A DNA stretch of 64,000 nt from Antedon mediterranea. Taxonomy: Eukaryota; Echinodermata; Crinoidea; Comatulida; Antedonidae. The DNA lies in the NCBI RefSeq assembly GCF_964355755.1, contig NC_092671.1, positions 6,209,001 to 6,273,000 of the forward strand, given 5' to 3'. The notes below the pieces were generated by a model that saw only the letters and a list, made by a program, of their open reading frames with translations, was not told where the DNA came from and searched no databases. A program made the position numbers and the translations under genes. Shown here in pieces: positions 39,801 through 45,800 of this stretch (its first letter is position 1; each line of letters begins with the position of its first letter).

Positions 39801-42800
39801 GTTTAGTTTGTGGAATTGTTTTATTGTAGTAGAGTCTTTCTGCCTGAATTTCCAAATTCCAACTAAAGCTCTGTCTAAACTATCAAACTTTATGTGACAA
39901 GAAAGTGTGAAGTGCCCATATATGGACATGATAATGTATCACTACCATATTTGGAGATATCACTGTCATATTTAGGCACATCACTACCATATTTAGGCAC
40001 TTTTTTGTGTCAAATTTGTTTGATAGGGTAGACAGAGCTTTATTCTTTATGTTTTATAGATTAATATTGAATGTAATTTTCCTTGTGTTTATTATGAAAT
40101 GTGGGATAACATAATTTTAGCTAGAGTAGTAGTATATCTATTTAATGTGTGTGTGTTAATTTGGTGTTCAGTATTTGAATTAATACAACCATAAGAATAT
40201 AACAGTTGATTTTCAACATTCCTATCTATTATGTATTTAATAGCTATGTCTAAATTGTTATTGTATTTTTGTTTTTACTAATTAGTTTCTGTGATTGCAT
40301 TTAATTCTTCATAATTTGTAAAGAATTTATTAATGAATGAATGTTTTTGGTGATTTGATGTACTATTTTGGTTGCTTTAGTAAACTTTGTATATTGTCCG
40401 ATTGCAATAAGGTGTATTGTATTTATGGAATACTTTATTTAGAGAAATAGCTAATTCCCTTTAGTCCGTTTGTTATATGTATACTTGTTCTTTGATATTA
40501 ATTTGCATTAATATATGAATTAAGTATTATTATGGTTAGATATGAATTGAATCCTCAATTCTATTTGAATAATGGTTATCATGACCACGCTTTTATAATT
40601 GTAGAAGATATCTGTGTTTGGGTGTCTGAACCTATCTTCTACATGCTCATACTATACAATTGAACATTTCTTGTGAGAGGAACCAGAAGATATTATGAAT
40701 ATCAGTAGAAATTACAATAGGAATAGAGAATAGTATATGTAGTAGGTTATTTCAATGATTTATAATGCTTTATCTCTTTTTTTCCCCATATCTGGTAATT
40801 TAGGTACAGCACCCAATATATCAACGAATAGTGCACTGTCAGGGTTAGCAGGGCTACAAGCCCTAAAAGGTGCGCATAGCACGTTTAATTTACAACTTTA
40901 GTGTTACTTCTCACTTTTTGAAATTGTGTTGCACTTTAACCTGGCCAGGTGTCCAATCATAAACTGATTATTATTATTATTATAAATTTTAAAGATATTT
41001 TGTTACTTATCTCCTTCCAATTAAAGACCATTTCTATTTCGTTTTAATGAACAAAACATACAAGTGCTCTTTAATTAGAAGGCATGAATTTGAAATTTAA
41101 ATACACTTGGCCAATACAATTTTTCTTTTGGGGAAATTTCTTAATTTTTTTGTTAGCATGCCTCTTTTATAAGTTGTATTATCTTCCACGTTGCATGGTT
41201 TTTTTTCTGGATTCCAATTTGGTTGCTAGTTTTTTCCTCTATTTACTTTCTTTTGCATCTTGTATAGTCAATTGATTACTAGTTTGTTCCACTTCACTAT
41301 TACAAAAAAATCACATTTAAAGTAGATTAGCATTTATGTGGTTGCAGGCCAATTGATAATTTTTAATTGATAAATTCAGAATTTTCGCAATGAATAGTAT
41401 ATTGACACATGTTTAAAGCCGTAACATAGGTAATATTCTTATACCATTGTTTTTCTGGTTTAGGCAATGCAATTATAAAGCTCTGTCTATACTATCAAAC
41501 TAGTTTGACAAAAAAAGTGTGATGTGCCCAAATATGGTAGTGATATTCCCAAATATGGTAGTGATATGACATTGTCCATATATGGGCACATCACATTTTT
41601 TTGTTACATAAAGTTTGATAGTGTTGACAGAGCTTAATATATCTATATATAATTATGACTAAATTTAGGTGGTGGTCTGATAATATGGGTCAGTATATTA
41701 TGTATTCTTTGACATTTACATATTTTTATGGTTTGCGTGATTCACATTGTTTTATGCATGCATTTGACACATATTTTAATTATTGATTTCCCTCTCTTAT
41801 CTCTCAACTCGCATGTTTATCATTCATTTTGTACATAAATATTGATATTAATAGTTTTGTTATTATTAGAATAACGACTTTGACAGACAAACATGCTTAT
41901 AACAATGATTTTAATATACATTAATCTGTCACTGAAATTGTAAAGTGTTGTCGTCCTTGAAACTACTCTCATCAAACTAATATAAATCCTTTAGTTTGAG
42001 AGTATTACATATAATTTTTTATGATCACTCTCAAGCTGATAATATCAGTCAAATATATCAACAAAAGTGAGACTGAAATTATTTTTAATTAAAGATTTTA
42101 TAAGAACATAGTAAAAGCAACAAACAAAGTTTTAAAATTGCATTGATGATCATGATCATATTGAAGTCCGACTCGGAGATATCTTTGCTATTGCTAAATT
42201 TAAAAGCCAAAAAAAACATGGTCATATTGAAGTCCGACTCGGAGATATCTTTGCTATTGCTAAATTTAAAAGCCAAAAAAAACCATGGTCATATTGAAAT
42301 AAATGGTGGGCTCTCCGCTGTTGATTGCAAATTGAAATAAAAAATGTTTTTAAATGTTTTTAAAAAGTCCACCTCTAAGCTATCTTTGCTATCGTTAAAT
42401 TTAAAAGCAAAACAAAATATATATATAAATAAAAATAAATAAAAATAAATAAATATTGAAGTCCAACTCAAGCTATCTTATCTTATGAATTTAAAAGTAA
42501 TGTACACATTGTGGGATTATTTGTTTCAGCAATATTGCTGGCCAGACAATGATGTATTATTATAGCCTTCATTATTTTCAATTCAATTTTTGCAGGAATC
42601 GCTTTCTTAATCCAGTAATTATAAGCATTTTTTTTTATGTGTAGGTTCAATAGGCCCAACAAATACACCAAATGCGCTTTCGGGTTTGACGGGATTACAA
42701 GGATTAGCAGGTAAGTGACCTTTGACATAACGCCTGTCCAGCTACGGTATCAGACTTGAGGTTTGCTATGTTTTGCAACAATATTTACAAAAACTGAAAT

Positions 42801-45800
42801 TGGTTTGTTCCATATTTAGATTTTTTAAATTTTTTAGAAGCAACAAGTAAACAATACCAAAAAAATAATTTTCCAAAATAAAATAACTTTTACTCACAGC
42901 AATTTTAATTCTAATTTCATATCTGGTGATATATTGTTTTTATTTCATCCTATTAAAATCTGAGGTTGTGTTACAATATATATATAATTATTTTTTCTTT
43001 GCACTGAATGCAACATGGATTCTATTCACATCCAACTGTTTGCACAATTATACTGACACCGTTTCATCAGCTATGGATTCTATCCCAAATTCCTTTTTCA
43101 TTTTTTTTTTGTTATCATGAAGACCCACTATAAATTAATATTCAAAATCTTGACTACCAGAACATTATAATAATAACCAAAAAAAAAAAAAAATTGTATT
43201 TAAACAATATTTTTTTTAAATAATAAAAAAATCGCCACTACTCATAAAACAATACAAAATATTATTAACAAAAAAGAAACATTTGTTTTTAAACAATATT
43301 AATTTAAAAATTTGGCTGAGTAAGTGCTTAACAAAACAAAAGGTATATTTAGAAAGATATTGCTTAGCAACACATAACAATGTGTATCCTATGCGATTGT
43401 TTGACAGCTGGTCATATTCTCAAGAATGTACATTTTGCCACATTCATGTTAATATCAACCATAACATAATAGATTTTTTTGAGATTTATGATAATTAATA
43501 TAATAATCATATATATTTTAGATTTGTAAAAAAAAAAAAATCAATCAAAACAATTTGATTTTTATTATTATTTGAAATTGATTGAAATTTATATAATTAT
43601 TACTAAAAGAGATAGTGGGTTTTTGTAATTAGACATTTTATTTCATAAAGAATTTAAAACAGATTCATCATACCCTGCTTAAACCTGATACACCGATTGC
43701 TGTGTTTAATCAAGTCATTACTAATAAACTGATAGATTCTTTATGTATACACATACAAATAACATATATGTGTATATATATATATATTTGCTAATTAGCC
43801 TCTTTCTTTTTTTTTTATGTTCATAGTATGATAACAAACTGTGTTTTTTTGGTTTATTTTGTGCAACCCTTTTAACATTCTGATAACAGCACCGTGAGGT
43901 GAACGACGTCCCCCTTAAATAAAAATGAAAAGAAAATATTCGATAACAATTTGAGAATATTTTGGCAACACATTTTAATGTAGTATATTATTAATACAGT
44001 TTTGTGCTTCAGCTATTATGTGTTGCCAGCTTTAGGGAGATGTTTGCCCTGGTTTTTAAACAACGTCTTTTTTGAAAATGATAATTTTTTTGTATTAATT
44101 ATTGCCATTATTGTTGTTTATTGTTATTACTATTATTATTCTTGTTATTATTGATGCATGTTGTTGTGTTGACCTATGAACTTTCCACTCATGACCTTTC
44201 AACTTTGGAAGGTACAGGAATGACGAGTTTGACCGGGGTGAATGGATTTGGGACGCCTTCCACTAATGGCGCAACCGGACCTAGTGTAGATCTTTCCACA
44301 CTATCACAGGCCTATTCTGGAATCCAACAATACACAGGTGCGTTATTTCACTCGGCCAGTTAAAAAAATTTGGGTGGCGACAACGAGGACACAAGACGCC
44401 AGTATGCCTTCAACGGGTGAACGCAACAAAGCACACTCATAGCTAACAGACATGTCGTACAAAGGCTCATAAATCCTGAAAATGTTACTAAAGCAATCAT
44501 TTTACGTCTCAACAAAATAATCAAGTGTACAAAATCAAATTCAATGAATGTTTGTTTTATTTTATAATTTATACAAATTTCTCAATTTGGTCTTCGTTTG
44601 TCTTTTGTATTTTTAATTTTTCATCCAAAAACACCCAGTAGTTTCATTCCTGTACAAGGCCAAAATTTTAATCTAGGATAAAATCCTAAAATAAATTAAA
44701 ATTACAATTGTAAATATATTTTTTTTAAAGGGATAATTTTGACCGATTATGTATTTATTATTTATTTTCCTGGTTACCCGTTTCACCTCGCTATTATTAT
44801 TTTACGTTTCTTGCATGTTAGTTTTTTGTGTACATTTCCTTTTTCCGTTTGAGCTTATTTTTTCGCTCTGCTCCTTTTACACTCTGGTTAATGCATGGAC
44901 GTGTTGTCGTTGGTTTTCTAACAATGTTGACGCACTGTTAACGCGGACAAGTTTATGTTTTAGTTTGCCTTGAATTATTAATCGATTGCTTGGTAGCCAA
45001 TCACATTTGCGGTTTTTTTGTTTTGACATTCTCAAACATTATTCTGCTCTTCTACTCCGAACACACCTTGCGATGTTTTCTTCTGGAGAAAACTGAGCAA
45101 TTGTTGTACGGAGCTAGACTATTCGTGTGTGCGTGTGATCGTTTACCCATTGTGGATGGCGCCATTCTTTATAATCTTTTTAACTTGGCCCAAAACAACA
45201 AATATTAACACTGAATCCTATTTAACACCTTCATATATATTTTTTATTATATGTGATAATGATTTATTATTATTATTTATACTTATATATGTTAATAGTT
45301 TATTACAATTGGTTATATATAGTCTTTATAACATACTATTGCTTATTATCAACCTATCATATTCCTCCTAATTCAAAACTGGTTTTCTTATATACTTTTT
45401 CTGTTATCCAAATTTCTCTGAACTGTACTATATTTGTTCTGGTTTAAAAATAAATTCAAGAAGTATATGGTAATTAGATATTATGTTATTCAATTAAGGA
45501 TACATTTAATTAAGGACAACTTTGAATCAATCCATTCTGGATCAACATTAAATAAAACCAATTAAACAATTATGCATTAAAATTGTTAAAAGGTACCTTG
45601 AATTGCATTATCTTACTTTGGCAGAAAGGTCATCTTTAAAATTGAAATTAAAAATTAATTCTGGTCTTTAATTGGAAGCCAGGATATGTTGTACTTTGCA
45701 CTCATAATCAGAAATAGGTACCAAGTTACTTTATAATTATTATTATTGAAAATTCTGTGCTGGGTTCATCATAATAATCTTTATAAATGACTTGAGGGTT

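Larger units (their letters stand above)
40870..42644 (+). other. CELF intron 12
   Basis: A 1.8-kb intron carrying a MITE-like copy (41476-41637) and a roughly 66-bp tandem repeat (42157-42497) that ends about 150 bp before exon 13. Confidence 0.8.
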
